Positions 16,325 through 24,312 of a stretch of 64,000 bases of DNA are shown here, one piece after another. The translations under genes and the position numbers were made by a program. The DNA comes from Variovorax paradoxus (lineage in GTDB: Bacteria; Pseudomonadota; Gammaproteobacteria; Burkholderiales; Burkholderiaceae_C): positions 372,001 to 436,000 of the forward strand of contig CP063167.1 in assembly GCA_016806145.1 (NCBI GenBank), given 5' to 3'. The stretch's first letter is position 1. Each line of letters opens with the position of its first letter. The notes beneath the pieces are model-generated. The model did no database searches. It was not told the DNA's origin and worked only from the letters and a program-made list of their open reading frames with translations.

Positions 16325-18457
16325 TCAACGCGCCGACGAGGACAGCGCGCGCAGCCAGCGTTCGCGCTCTTCGTCCTCCAGCGCCAGCAAGCTCTCGGGT
16401 GAACCGCCTCCGCCGACGACCTGAAGGTCCTGCAGCTGCCTGCGCACCTCGGGCCTGGCGAGCACCTGGGCCACGGCTTCCTGCACGGTGCGATTGGACG
16501 CGGCATCCGAGTTCGCCGGTGCCCAGAGGCTGAAGTGGTCGTACGTCGCGTAGCCGCTCAAGGGCGCGCTAGCGGCCAGCGTCGGCCACGGCACGCCCTC
16601 GAAGCTTTGCGGGCGCGCCGGATCGGCGGTGGTGCCGAGCACGCGCAACTGGCCGCGCCGTACGGCGACCGCCACGCCGTTCACGGGCGCGAACAGCAGG
16701 TCCACCGCATGCTCCTTCGTGATGACGTCCGAGTCGGGGTACATGCCCTTGAAGACCACGCGTTGCACGTCGACACCGCTCAGCGCGCGGAACTGGCCGA
16801 AGGCGAGATGGCCGGTCCAGCCGTCTTCGCCCGTGCCGATGCGCAGGCTGCCGGGATGGGCCCGCGCGTGGGCGAGCAGGTCATCGGTGCTGTGAATGCC
16901 CAGCGTGTCGGCCCTCGTGCTGTCGATGGCCAGCACCAGAGGCTGCGACGCCAGCAGCGTGACGGGGCGAAGGGCCTGCATCAGCGCATCGATCGGCGGG
17001 CCCTGGTGCACGCCCTCGATGCCTCCGCGCGGCAACCTCAGCGCCGCGAGCAGGACCTTCTCGTTGCCGCCTTCCGTCATCAGCCGGCGGTAGTCGGCCT
17101 CGGTGGCTTGGGGCACGTGATCGACCTGCACATTGCGTCCCAACAGCCTGGGCAGGTGGCTCGCCAGCATCCCGGCATAGTGGCTGCTGCGGCCACCGGG
17201 CGGAAACAGCACGGCCACGTGCAGCGTGGGCTGCGGCGCGGCGGCCAGCCATTGCCCCGCATCGTCGAGCAGGCCGTAGCGAATTTCCCATGCGCCAGCG
17301 GTGGACGCGTTGCGCACCAGGGCTTCGGCCACCCAGTGGCGGCCCATGCGATGGAATTGCCGAATGATCGGCCGTTCGTCCTGCCAACCGGGCGGCCGCC
17401 AGTCCTGGGGAAATGCGCCTACGACGACGGCGTAGCCATGGCGGAACGGACGCGCCTCCCGGAACTGCGGCGCGATCGCCCATTGACCCTGCGCGTTCCG
17501 GTATCCCCATCGGCCGGTGTCCGCGTCCTTGGCCGGCCGCAGCGCGGCGCCGGCATCGCTGCCATGCAGCCGTTGCCAGCGGCACGCGCGCGGCGTGCTG
17601 GCATTGCGCTGGCGATCGAGTCCGACGGCGGTGCACAGCCGGATGCGCCGCTGGGCTGTCGCGTCGGACAGCCCACCGAAGATGAACGGGATCACCATCC
17701 TCCCTCGCGCATCGATGAGGCCCGAGCCGGTGGAGCCCGGTGCCGCCATCTGCCGCTGGTAGTCCATCCATTGGGCCGTAGTGATATCCCGCGGCGGCGG
17801 CGGCGTGCGCCACTGCCCCGCGGCATCGCGCAGGCCGGGCTGTGCGTAGACCGTGTCCACCTGCAGATCGGAAGCCGCCTGCCTGGATTCGTCGGGCATC
17901 AGGTAGGAAAGAGCGGCGGGAGAGTCGATGGATGTCGTGTCCTTGCCATCGCAACTCACTGGCGGCACGGCCCACTGCCCTCGCGCATCGATGCGCCCGA
18001 TACCCACCGTGGTCCGTTGTCCGCCGCCGGGCTTTTGCTCGACCAGCCACGCCTTGAGCGTCGGCTGGAGTGCGCCGTCGATGCCGATGATGCCGATGCG
18101 CTCCAGCCACGCGACCTGCCAGCGGCCATCGCAGAAGCTGCGCGCCGTCGGTGACAGGAAAAGCACTCGCCCGTCGAGGGCGTCGACCAGCGCAGGCGCG
18201 CGCTCGCTGTTCCTGCCCGGATTCAGGCTCAGCCAACGCGCCTTTTCGATCAGGTCCGGCGCGATGCCGATGGTGAAAGTGAAGATGTCTTCCCAGGGCG
18301 GCGCTGATGCATCCACCGGCCGCAATTGCCAGGCCGGCTGCATCGGCACAGTGCCCGGGTCAGCCTGCAGATCCTGGTAGGTCGGCGGCGCCGCGTTGGC
18401 CGAGCCTAGGGCGATGCAAAGCCACAGCAGGATTGCGAAGAGAGGCAGGCGCTTCAT
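16325..18457 (-). CDS. Secreted WG-repeat / Bug-type receptor fusion protein
   Basis: A 710-residue exported protein with an unusual architecture. Residues 1-22 form a signal peptide (cleavage expected after SANA). Residues about 150-407 contain several WG-repeat-like units of the pattern G-hydrophobic-D-xx-G-xW: near residues 152 (GRIDARGQWAVPP), 208 (GLRDAAGQWRTPP), 246 (GLIDARGRMVIPF), 318 (GYRNAQGQWAIAPQF) and 395 (GLLDDAGQW). From residue 411 to the end the sequence follows the Bug/TctC receptor plan: LHVAVLFPPGGRSSHYAGML, then a Rossmann-like core with APVNGVAVAVRRGQLRVLG. The gene is monocistronic. A periplasmic binding or sensing role is inferred; the substrate is unknown. Confidence 0.82.
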   Translation of the reverse strand: MKRLPLFAILLWLCIALGSANAAPPTYQDLQADPGTVPMQPAWQLRPVDASAPPWEDIFTFTIGIAPDLIEKARWLSLNPGRNSERAPALVDALDGRVLFLSPTARSFCDGRWQVAWLERIGIIGIDGALQPTLKAWLVEQKPGGGQRTTVGIGRIDARGQWAVPPVSCDGKDTTSIDSPAALSYLMPDESRQAASDLQVDTVYAQPGLRDAAGQWRTPPPPRDITTAQWMDYQRQMAAPGSTGSGLIDARGRMVIPFIFGGLSDATAQRRIRLCTAVGLDRQRNASTPRACRWQRLHGSDAGAALRPAKDADTGRWGYRNAQGQWAIAPQFREARPFRHGYAVVVGAFPQDWRPPGWQDERPIIRQFHRMGRHWVAEALVRNASTAGAWEIRYGLLDDAGQWLAAAPQPTLHVAVLFPPGGRSSHYAGMLASHLPRLLGRNVQVDHVPQATEADYRRLMTEGGNEKVLLAALRLPRGGIEGVHQGPPIDALMQALRPVTLLASQPLVLAIDSTRADTLGIHSTDDLLAHARAHPGSLRIGTGEDGWTGHLAFGQFRALSGVDVQRVVFKGMYPDSDVITKEHAVDLLFAPVNGVAVAVRRGQLRVLGTTADPARPQSFEGVPWPTLAASAPLSGYATYDHFSLWAPANSDAASNRTVQEAVAQVLARPEVRRQLQDLQVVGGGGSPESLLALEDEERERWLRALSSSAR

Positions 18458-18559
18458 GAAGCTCGCCTGGTCGTGGCAGACAGGGGGATCGGTCTTTCGC
18501 TCATGGCTTCCGGTTCTTTTGCCGGTTGATTCTGCTTAAAAAACCAATGTATTCAACGC

Positions 18560-18588
18560 TTTATATGAAGTCCTTGCGTCATTCAGAA
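18560..18588 (-). promoter_or_regulatory. Candidate sigma-70-like promoter for the WG/Bug gene
   Basis: On the minus strand, TTCTGA (18583-18588) and TATAAA (18560-18565) are separated by 17 bp. They lie about 100 bp upstream of the WG/Bug start codon, in an AT-rich pocket of an otherwise GC-rich region. The -10 matches consensus at 5 of 6 positions and the -35 at only 3 of 6. Confidence 0.35.
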
Positions 18589-18596
18589 GGCTGAAT
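18581..18596. repeat. Perfect small palindrome ATTCAG-AAGG-CTGAAT
   Basis: Two 6-bp arms around a 4-bp loop, followed on the plus strand by TTTT. No plus-strand gene ends here, so a terminator role is doubtful. It overlaps the candidate -35 element of the WG/Bug gene and might instead be a protein-binding site. Confidence 0.3.
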
Positions 18597-18647
18597 TTTC
18601 CGGTTCGTTTTCCTGTTCGGTTGCCCCTGCTCGCCGCACGCGTCCCC

Positions 18648-19394
18648 TCACCCATGCGTCCACCGCGCATGCAACCACCGCGCCAACCCATCGAGCAGAT
18701 ACCCCAGCGCCCCGATCAGCACGATCACCGCCATCAGCTCCGAATAGGCGAGCCGGTCGCGCGTATCGAGGATGAAGTAGCCGAGCCCGGCCGACACGCC
18801 CAGCATCTCGGCCGGCACCAGCACGATCCAGATGATGCCGATGGCCAGCCGCACGCCCGTGAGCAGGTGCGCAGTGATGCCCGGCAGGATCACGCGCAGC
18901 ACGGTCTCGCGGCGCGTGGCCGACAGGCTGCGCGCGAGCGTGAGCCAGTGCGGATCGAGTTGCGCGACGCCGGCCGCGGTGTTGAGCAGGATCGGCCACA
19001 CGGCCGCGAAGGCCAGCAGGAAATACACCGGCAGGTCGCCCACGCCGAGCACCATCACGGCGATCGGCATCCACGACAGCGGCGAGATCATGCGCAGGAA
19101 CTGGAACACCGGCGTGCTGGCCTGCGCGAAGCCGCGCCACAGCCCGGTGAGCACGCCCAGCGGCACGCCGAACACGATCGCCAGTGCGAGGCCAATGGCC
19201 ACGCGCTGCAGGCTCAGCAGCGCGTGCTGCCAGATGTCGGGGCCGGCGACGAGACGCACGAGCGCCAGCGCCGACGGCCCGGGCGCGAAGGCCGCGGCGA
19301 TCGGCGTGCGCTGCGCGAGCCAGGCGCTGCCGGCCCACCACAGCACGAGCGCGAGCGCGAGGCCGGCCAGCGGCAGTCCGAGGCGGCGGCCCAC
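18648..19394 (-). CDS. ABC transporter permease (nitrate/sulfonate/taurine type)
   Basis: A 248-residue inner-membrane permease with about six spans and the EAA-type coupling loop DPHWLTLARSLSATRRETVLRVILPG around residues 145-170. I chose the GTG at 19394 because it lies one base after the stop of the binding-protein gene and gives MGRRLGLPLAGLALALVLWW, a normal N-terminus for SsuC/TauC/NrtB-like permeases. Longer upstream reading would place arginine-rich nonsense in front. It forms an importer with the ATPase at 20655 and the receptor at 19396. It is the last gene of the operon. Confidence 0.9.
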   Translation of the reverse strand: MGRRLGLPLAGLALALVLWWAGSAWLAQRTPIAAAFAPGPSALALVRLVAGPDIWQHALLSLQRVAIGLALAIVFGVPLGVLTGLWRGFAQASTPVFQFLRMISPLSWMPIAVMVLGVGDLPVYFLLAFAAVWPILLNTAAGVAQLDPHWLTLARSLSATRRETVLRVILPGITAHLLTGVRLAIGIIWIVLVPAEMLGVSAGLGYFILDTRDRLAYSELMAVIVLIGALGYLLDGLARWLHARWTHG

Positions 19395-19395
19395 G

Positions 19396-20658
19396 TCAGA
19401 CCGCGATGGTCTCGCGCCGCTGGTAGTCCGGCGCCACGCCGAACACCTGCGGCCCGCCCACGGCCTCGATCGCCTTGCGCACGAAGCGGTCATCGACCAG
19501 GTCGCGCGCCACGAACTTCGGATCGAGCGCACGCAGGAAGGCGTTCTCGCCCTCGACCCGGGTGCCCTGCACCGCGCGCACCAGCTGCTCGGTGTAGGAA
19601 GCGAAGGGATAGGGCTGGAAATCGATGCGCCGCTGGCTCCAGCCCTTGTGACGCACCACGCCGCTGGCCTCGTAGCTCGCGTAGTCGGTGGCGGCCAGCA
19701 CCTTGGCCAGGGTCTGCGGCGGATGCGGCGTGTAGCGCCGCTCGCCGGCGTTCGACAGCAGCCGCGCCGCGTCGAGCCGGTTGTCGCGCGTCCACAGCTG
19801 CGCCTTGACGATCGCGTGGGTCACGCGCTGCGCCCATTCGGGCTTCTCGACGATGTCGCGCTCGGCCAGGAAGGTGACGCAGCAGGCATGGTCCTTCCAC
19901 ACGTCGCCCGAGAAGCGCAGCACCTTGCCCACGCCCGCGATCTCGGCCGCCGCGTTGAAGGGCTCGGCCACGATGAAGCCCGCGATCGAGCGCGCGGCCA
20001 GCGCCGACACCATCTCGGCCGGCGCCAGGACCACGAGGTTGACCTCCTTCGGACCCACGCCGCCGCCGGCACCCGCGCCCTTGGTGACGGCGCTGAGGCC
20101 CTCGGCGCGCAGCATGTCCTGCAGCAGCACGTTATGGATCGAATACCAGAACGGCACCGCCACGGTCTTGCCGCCGAGGTCGGAGAGCTTGCCGATCTCG
20201 GGCAGCACGGTGAGCGCCGAGCCGTTGATGTGGTTCCAGGCCGCGATCTTGGCCGGGAACTTCGAGCCGTAGCGCACCCACAGCGTGGCCGGCGTGAGCA
20301 GGTGGATCACGTTGACCTGGCCCGCGACGAAGGCCTCGACGATCTGCGCCCACGAACGGAACATGCGCGGCGCCTCGGCGCGCAACCCTTCCTTGTCGAA
20401 CAGCCCGCGCGCATGCGCAATCAGGAGCGGCGTGGCATCGGTGATCGGCAGATAGCCGATCTTCACGGGCTGGTCGTCGCCCTTGAAGCCTTGCGCCATC
20501 GCATCGCCGGCCGAGAGAAAGGGCGCCGCCACCGCCGCGCCGGCCAGCGCCGACAGCCGCAGCATGTCGCGCCGCGTGAGGCCGCAGTCGCAGGCGGACG
20601 AGGCGCAGACATGGGTGGCGCGCAGCGCGGCGCCATGGGCGGGATTCGGGTCGGTCAT
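19396..20658 (-). CDS. Twin-arginine-exported ABC substrate-binding protein (NrtA/SsuA-like)
   Basis: A 420-residue periplasmic receptor of the nitrate/sulfonate class. The N-terminus carries a twin-arginine signal (LTRRDMLRLSALAGAAVAAP). It is preceded by an odd cysteine-rich stretch (CASSACDCG) that would be removed with the signal. The mature part starts QPVKIGYLPITDATPLLIAH, the usual first strand of this family. Later motifs include VAVPFWYSIHNVLLQDML and FIVAEPFNAAAE. It sits between its ATPase (4-bp overlap upstream) and its permease (1 bp downstream). The ligand is unknown; the neighbouring flavoenzyme suggests an organosulfur or similar small organic compound. Confidence 0.9.
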   Translation of the reverse strand: MTDPNPAHGAALRATHVCASSACDCGLTRRDMLRLSALAGAAVAAPFLSAGDAMAQGFKGDDQPVKIGYLPITDATPLLIAHARGLFDKEGLRAEAPRMFRSWAQIVEAFVAGQVNVIHLLTPATLWVRYGSKFPAKIAAWNHINGSALTVLPEIGKLSDLGGKTVAVPFWYSIHNVLLQDMLRAEGLSAVTKGAGAGGGVGPKEVNLVVLAPAEMVSALAARSIAGFIVAEPFNAAAEIAGVGKVLRFSGDVWKDHACCVTFLAERDIVEKPEWAQRVTHAIVKAQLWTRDNRLDAARLLSNAGERRYTPHPPQTLAKVLAATDYASYEASGVVRHKGWSQRRIDFQPYPFASYTEQLVRAVQGTRVEGENAFLRALDPKFVARDLVDDRFVRKAIEAVGGPQVFGVAPDYQRRETIAV

Positions 20659-21518
20659 TCGACGGGCTTTCTTTCTGGCATGCCGGGTGGCGATTCGATG
20701 GAGCAATGACGGCGCGTGGCCTGCAGCGCGGCGAGGATGTCGAGGCGAAGCGCGGTGAAGGCGGCGCCATCGCTGCGCGGGCGCGGCATGTCGACGCGCC
20801 ATTCGCGCACGATGCGGCCCGGCCGCTCGCCCATCAGCAGGATGCGGTCGCCGACGAGGATCGCTTCATCGATGTCGTGCGTGACCAGCAGTGCGGCGGT
20901 GCGCCAGCGGTGCACCAGGTCGACCAGCAGTTCCTGCATCTCGGTGCGGGTGATGGCATCGAGCGCCGAGAAGGGTTCGTCGGCCAGCAGCAGCACCGGT
21001 TCGCGCGCGAGCGCGCGGGCCAGCGCCACGCGCTGCGCCATGCCGCCCGACAGCTGCGACGGATAGAGCCCGCCCTGCCCCGCGAGCCCCACGGCCGCGA
21101 GTGCGTCCTGCACGCGGCGCGTGCGCAGCTCGCGCTCGAGCTTCGGCTGGCGCGCGAAGTCGAGGCCGAAGCCCACGTTGCGCGCCGCATTGAGCCAGGG
21201 CAGCAGACCGGGCTGCTGGAACACCAGCGCCGCGCGCGGATGCGGCGAGCTCAAGGCCTCGCCCAGAAAACGGATCTCGCCCTGGGCATGCCCGACGCCG
21301 GGCACCTCGAGCCGCGCGAGCTGCCTCAGCAAGGTGGACTTGCCGCAGCCGCTGCCGCCGAGCAGGCAGACGATCTCGCGCGGCGCCACCGCGAGCGACA
21401 CGCCGCTGAACACCGGCCTTGCCGCATCGAAGCCGAAGGCGAGATCGCGCGCCTCGAGCACCGGGTGCGGCGCATTCGCGGCCTCGTCGAGGCCGATCTC
21501 GGCAGCCAATACGCTCAC
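20655..21518 (-). CDS. ABC transporter ATP-binding protein (nitrate/sulfonate/taurine type)
   Basis: A 287-residue ATPase that drives the importer encoded downstream. Seen: Walker A GGSGCGKSTLL near residue 53, Q-loop VFQQPGLLPWL, signature LSGGMAQRVALARAL, Walker B VLLLADEPFSALD and the switch histidine in LLVTHDIDEAI. I chose the GTG at 21518 because it overlaps the stop of the upstream acyl-CoA-dehydrogenase-like gene (GTGA). Its own stop overlaps the start of the receptor gene, so the three importer genes are translationally linked. Confidence 0.93.
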   Translation of the reverse strand: MSVLAAEIGLDEAANAPHPVLEARDLAFGFDAARPVFSGVSLAVAPREIVCLLGGSGCGKSTLLRQLARLEVPGVGHAQGEIRFLGEALSSPHPRAALVFQQPGLLPWLNAARNVGFGLDFARQPKLERELRTRRVQDALAAVGLAGQGGLYPSQLSGGMAQRVALARALAREPVLLLADEPFSALDAITRTEMQELLVDLVHRWRTAALLVTHDIDEAILVGDRILLMGERPGRIVREWRVDMPRPRSDGAAFTALRLDILAALQATRRHCSIESPPGMPERKPVE

Positions 21519-22591
21519 GATGCGGACTGCGCCGCGCGGCGCGCGAGTTCGCCACGCAGTTGCACCACGCTCGGCGTCACGATCGGAACGAACGCCACCT
21601 CGCGCCAGTGCCGTGCCAGGCTCAGCGGCTGGTCGCGGTGGTAGCCGCGGCCACCGCTGGCCTGCAGCTCGAGCTGCACCGCGGCCAGCGCGATGTCGGC
21701 CAGCGCGAGCCGGGCGCGGAACAGCGCCTCGGGCTGGGTGCGGAAGCGGCCATCGGCGATGCCCGCGTAGAGCGCATCGACCGTGGCATCGAGCGCCTGC
21801 CGCTGTTCGACGAGCGATGCGTCGAGCACCGCGCGCCCGGCGCCGCCGACCTGCGCCGCGGTCGCGAGTGCGGCGCGCGCCAGCCCGATCGACAGCCCGC
21901 ACTGCAGGCCGAGGAACTCGGGCCGCGCCGTGGGCAGGAAGCGGTTGGCCTCGTCGTGGATCAGTTCGTCGGCCGCGAGCCGCGCGCCTTCGATGCGCAG
22001 CGACGCGGTGTTGCTGCCGCGCAGCGCGATCAGGTCGAGGTCGGCGCTGCGCTCCACGCCCGCCTGTCCACTCTGCAGCGCGGCCACGAGCGGCGCGCCG
22101 CCATCGGCACGCTGCACCACCACCGCGGCCACGAAGCCCTGGGGCCGCAGGTTGGTACACCACGGCACGCTGCCGTCGAGCCGCCAACCGGGCGTGCCCT
22201 CCTGCCGCGTGGCCGTGATCTGCAGCGCCTCGATGCCGCCGAGGAACTTCATCGCGTTCGACAGCCCCGAGGCACCGGCCAGGGAGCCGTCGAGCAGCGC
22301 GGGCAGCCAGCGCTCGCGCAGCGCCTGGTTGGGCGACTGCAGCAGGTATTCGATGAAGACGCGCTGGCCCCAGAAGGTGAAGGCCGCCGCCAGCGAATGG
22401 CCGGCCACGGCGGCGATGGCCTCGATGGCATCGCGCGTGTCGCCGCCCTGCCCGCCGATCGTGCGCGGCACGCCCAGGCCGAACAGCTGCGCGCCCGCGA
22501 GCCGCGGCAGCACCGCGTGCGCCTGCGCGTTGTCGCTGTCGAGCGCCTCGGCCTGCGTGTCGAGCCAGTGCCGGTCGGCCTCAGCCAGCAT
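21515..22591 (-). CDS. Acyl-CoA dehydrogenase-like flavoenzyme
   Basis: A 358-residue member of the acyl-CoA dehydrogenase superfamily. It is compact and lacks the usual C-terminal GGTSEI signature; instead it ends with GGRGYHRDQPLSLARHWREVAF. This pattern is seen in flavin-dependent monooxygenase or desulfurisation relatives (SfnB/DszC-like) as well as in true dehydrogenases. Seen: GLSNAMKFLGGIEAL in the middle domain and LRGSNTASLRIEGARL before the C-terminal helices. The gene overlaps the AhpD-like gene upstream and the ABC ATPase downstream. It may process the imported compound. The choice between dehydrogenase and monooxygenase is open. Confidence 0.8.
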   Translation of the reverse strand: MLAEADRHWLDTQAEALDSDNAQAHAVLPRLAGAQLFGLGVPRTIGGQGGDTRDAIEAIAAVAGHSLAAAFTFWGQRVFIEYLLQSPNQALRERWLPALLDGSLAGASGLSNAMKFLGGIEALQITATRQEGTPGWRLDGSVPWCTNLRPQGFVAAVVVQRADGGAPLVAALQSGQAGVERSADLDLIALRGSNTASLRIEGARLAADELIHDEANRFLPTARPEFLGLQCGLSIGLARAALATAAQVGGAGRAVLDASLVEQRQALDATVDALYAGIADGRFRTQPEALFRARLALADIALAAVQLELQASGGRGYHRDQPLSLARHWREVAFVPIVTPSVVQLRGELARRAAQSAS

Positions 22592-23165
22592 GGGCGGGCG
22601 CTGCGTCGGCGCGCAGGTTCTCGGGCAGGTAGGGCTGCAGTTGCGGATTGACCGCGCTGCCGGCCAGGCTGTTGGCGAAGTTGCACAGCGTGGCCAGGCT
22701 CACGCCCAGCACCACCTCGAGCACCTGGCGCTCGGAGAAGCCCGCGCCGCGGAAGGCCGCGAGCGCCTCGTCGCTGACCTTGCCGCGGCTCGCGATCACG
22801 GCCTCGGTGAAGGCGCGCACCGCATCGAGCCGCGCCTCTCCCGTGGCCTCGCCGCGCTGCAGCGCCACCACGGCCGAGGCCGGCAGCTTGGCCTGCTTGA
22901 GCGCCGCGGCCGAATGGCCGGCCACGCAGAAGTCGCAGCCGTGGATGCGCGCGGCCGTGATCTGCAGCACCTCGCGCTCGGCCAGCGTGAGTTCGCCGCG
23001 CGCGGTGGTCTGGGCCACGCCGAGGTAGGTCTCGAGCGCCTGCGGCGAATTGGCGAGGATGCCGATCAGGTTCGGCAGAAAGCCGTTGTTGGCGGCGGCG
23101 CGCGCCACCAGCGCACGGCTGGCTTCGGGCGCGGAGGTCTCGGTGTGCAGGGTCAGGCGTGTCAT
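22581..23165 (-). CDS. AhpD / carboxymuconolactone decarboxylase family protein (peroxidase-related)
   Basis: A 194-residue AhpD-like helical protein. It carries the redox motif HGCDFCVAGHS with Cys77 and Cys80 and the following histidine, the active site of alkylhydroperoxidase D-type enzymes. A second conserved block is ERQVLEVVLGVSLATLCNFAN. It is the first gene of the operon that includes the flavoenzyme and the ABC importer. It starts 61 bp from the stop of the co-oriented AraC regulator gene upstream. It may remove peroxides made by the flavoenzyme; this is inferred from context. Confidence 0.88.
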   Translation of the reverse strand: MTRLTLHTETSAPEASRALVARAAANNGFLPNLIGILANSPQALETYLGVAQTTARGELTLAEREVLQITAARIHGCDFCVAGHSAAALKQAKLPASAVVALQRGEATGEARLDAVRAFTEAVIASRGKVSDEALAAFRGAGFSERQVLEVVLGVSLATLCNFANSLAGSAVNPQLQPYLPENLRADAAPAHAG

Positions 23166-23226
23166 GTCGGTGCGGCTCGTGGGGTGCGGAAACTGGCACC
23201 GATTCTTCGCGGCCCGCCCGCGGGCA

Positions 23227-24255
23227 TCAATGACCGGGCGTCTCGGATCTGTGCCGGTTCGTCTCGCTGGCGGTCACGCCGGCGGCCTCGCTGCGGTCGA
23301 GCCGCCGCGCGCGCTGCCAGGCGCCCGGCTGTTCGCCGATCACGCGCTTGAAGGTGCGCGAGAACGCGGCATAGGAGTCGTAGCCCACGGCCTCGGCGGC
23401 CTGCGCGATCGACTCGCCCTGCGTCAGCTTGCGCGCCGCGATCTGCATGCGCAGCAGTTGCAGGAACTGCAGCGGCGACTGGCCGCAGGCCTCGCCGAAC
23501 TGGCGGAAGAAGGCCGCGCGCGAGAGATGCACGCGCTGCGCCATGTCGGCCACGCTCCAGGGCCGCTCGGGCGATTGCAGCAGCGCCGCCAGCAAGGGCG
23601 CGAAGCCGCGCCGGCGCAGCAGGCCCCAGAAGCCGCGCGCGTTCGCGTCGCTGCGCGCCACGTGGCGCAGGCCATAGAAGAACAGCAGGCCGGCGAGCCG
23701 GTCCATCAGCACCGAGGGTTCGGTGCCGGCGCGCAGCGCCTCGCTGCGCATCAGGTCGAACAGGGTGGCGGCCGAGGCCATCGCGAGGTCGTCGGCGCGC
23801 AGCACCAGGCAGTCGGGAAAGGACTGCGCGACCAGGTCGCGCAGCGGCCCGTCGAACGAGAAGAAGCCGCAGGCCAGCGCGGTTTCTCCCAGCGCGGGGC
23901 TGGCCGACAGCGGCTGCATCGCGCGCGGCGCGCAGTCGATGCCGGGGTCGGCATAGGGCGACAGGAAATGCGGCACGTCGCGCATCAGGAACACGCCGTC
24001 GCGCGGCGACAGCGCCACCGATTCGAGCCCCGGCCGGTGCAGCCAGCAGCGGCCCTCGAGGATCAGGTGGAAGCTCGCGCGAGCACGGCCCGCCGTGGAG
24101 GCGCGCCAGCGGCCGCAGTACTGGCCCACATGGAACAGCGTGGCGTTCCATTCGAGGCTGCCGAGCAGCCAGTCGGCCACCCGGTCGGCCTGGGCGTCGA
24201 ACCCGGCATCGGCCGACGGGCTGGCTGCGTCGGGAATGACGGTGAGGGAAGGCAT
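23227..24255 (-). CDS. AraC family transcriptional regulator (cupin N-domain)
   Basis: A 342-residue AraC regulator. The N-terminal half is a cupin-like sensor (FHLILEGRCWLHRPGLESVAL, then FLMRDVPHFLSPYADPG), a type common in regulators of redox-active or xenobiotic genes. The C-terminal half has two helix-turn-helix units: WSVADMAQRVHLSRAAFFRQF and IAQAAEAVGYDSYAAFSRTFK. It lies immediately upstream of, and in the same direction as, the AhpD-flavoenzyme-ABC operon and probably activates it. The start is the ATG at 24255. Confidence 0.92.
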   Translation of the reverse strand: MPSLTVIPDAASPSADAGFDAQADRVADWLLGSLEWNATLFHVGQYCGRWRASTAGRARASFHLILEGRCWLHRPGLESVALSPRDGVFLMRDVPHFLSPYADPGIDCAPRAMQPLSASPALGETALACGFFSFDGPLRDLVAQSFPDCLVLRADDLAMASAATLFDLMRSEALRAGTEPSVLMDRLAGLLFFYGLRHVARSDANARGFWGLLRRRGFAPLLAALLQSPERPWSVADMAQRVHLSRAAFFRQFGEACGQSPLQFLQLLRMQIAARKLTQGESIAQAAEAVGYDSYAAFSRTFKRVIGEQPGAWQRARRLDRSEAAGVTASETNRHRSETPGH

Positions 24256-24312
24256 GGGCCCGCCAGTGTGGCCGAGGCCGCGCGCGGCGCCAAAGAACGA
24301 ATCGCTGTGAGC

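Noticed and set aside
16535..18154. Plus-strand open frame opposite the WG/Bug gene
   Set aside because: The minus-strand protein has a signal peptide, WG motifs and a Bug domain. The plus-strand frame has none and lacks a plausible start region.
18581..18596. Hairpin ATTCAG...CTGAAT followed by TTTT as a rho-independent terminator
   Set aside because: The T-run lies on the plus-strand side, but no plus-strand gene ends upstream of it. The genes around it are read leftward.
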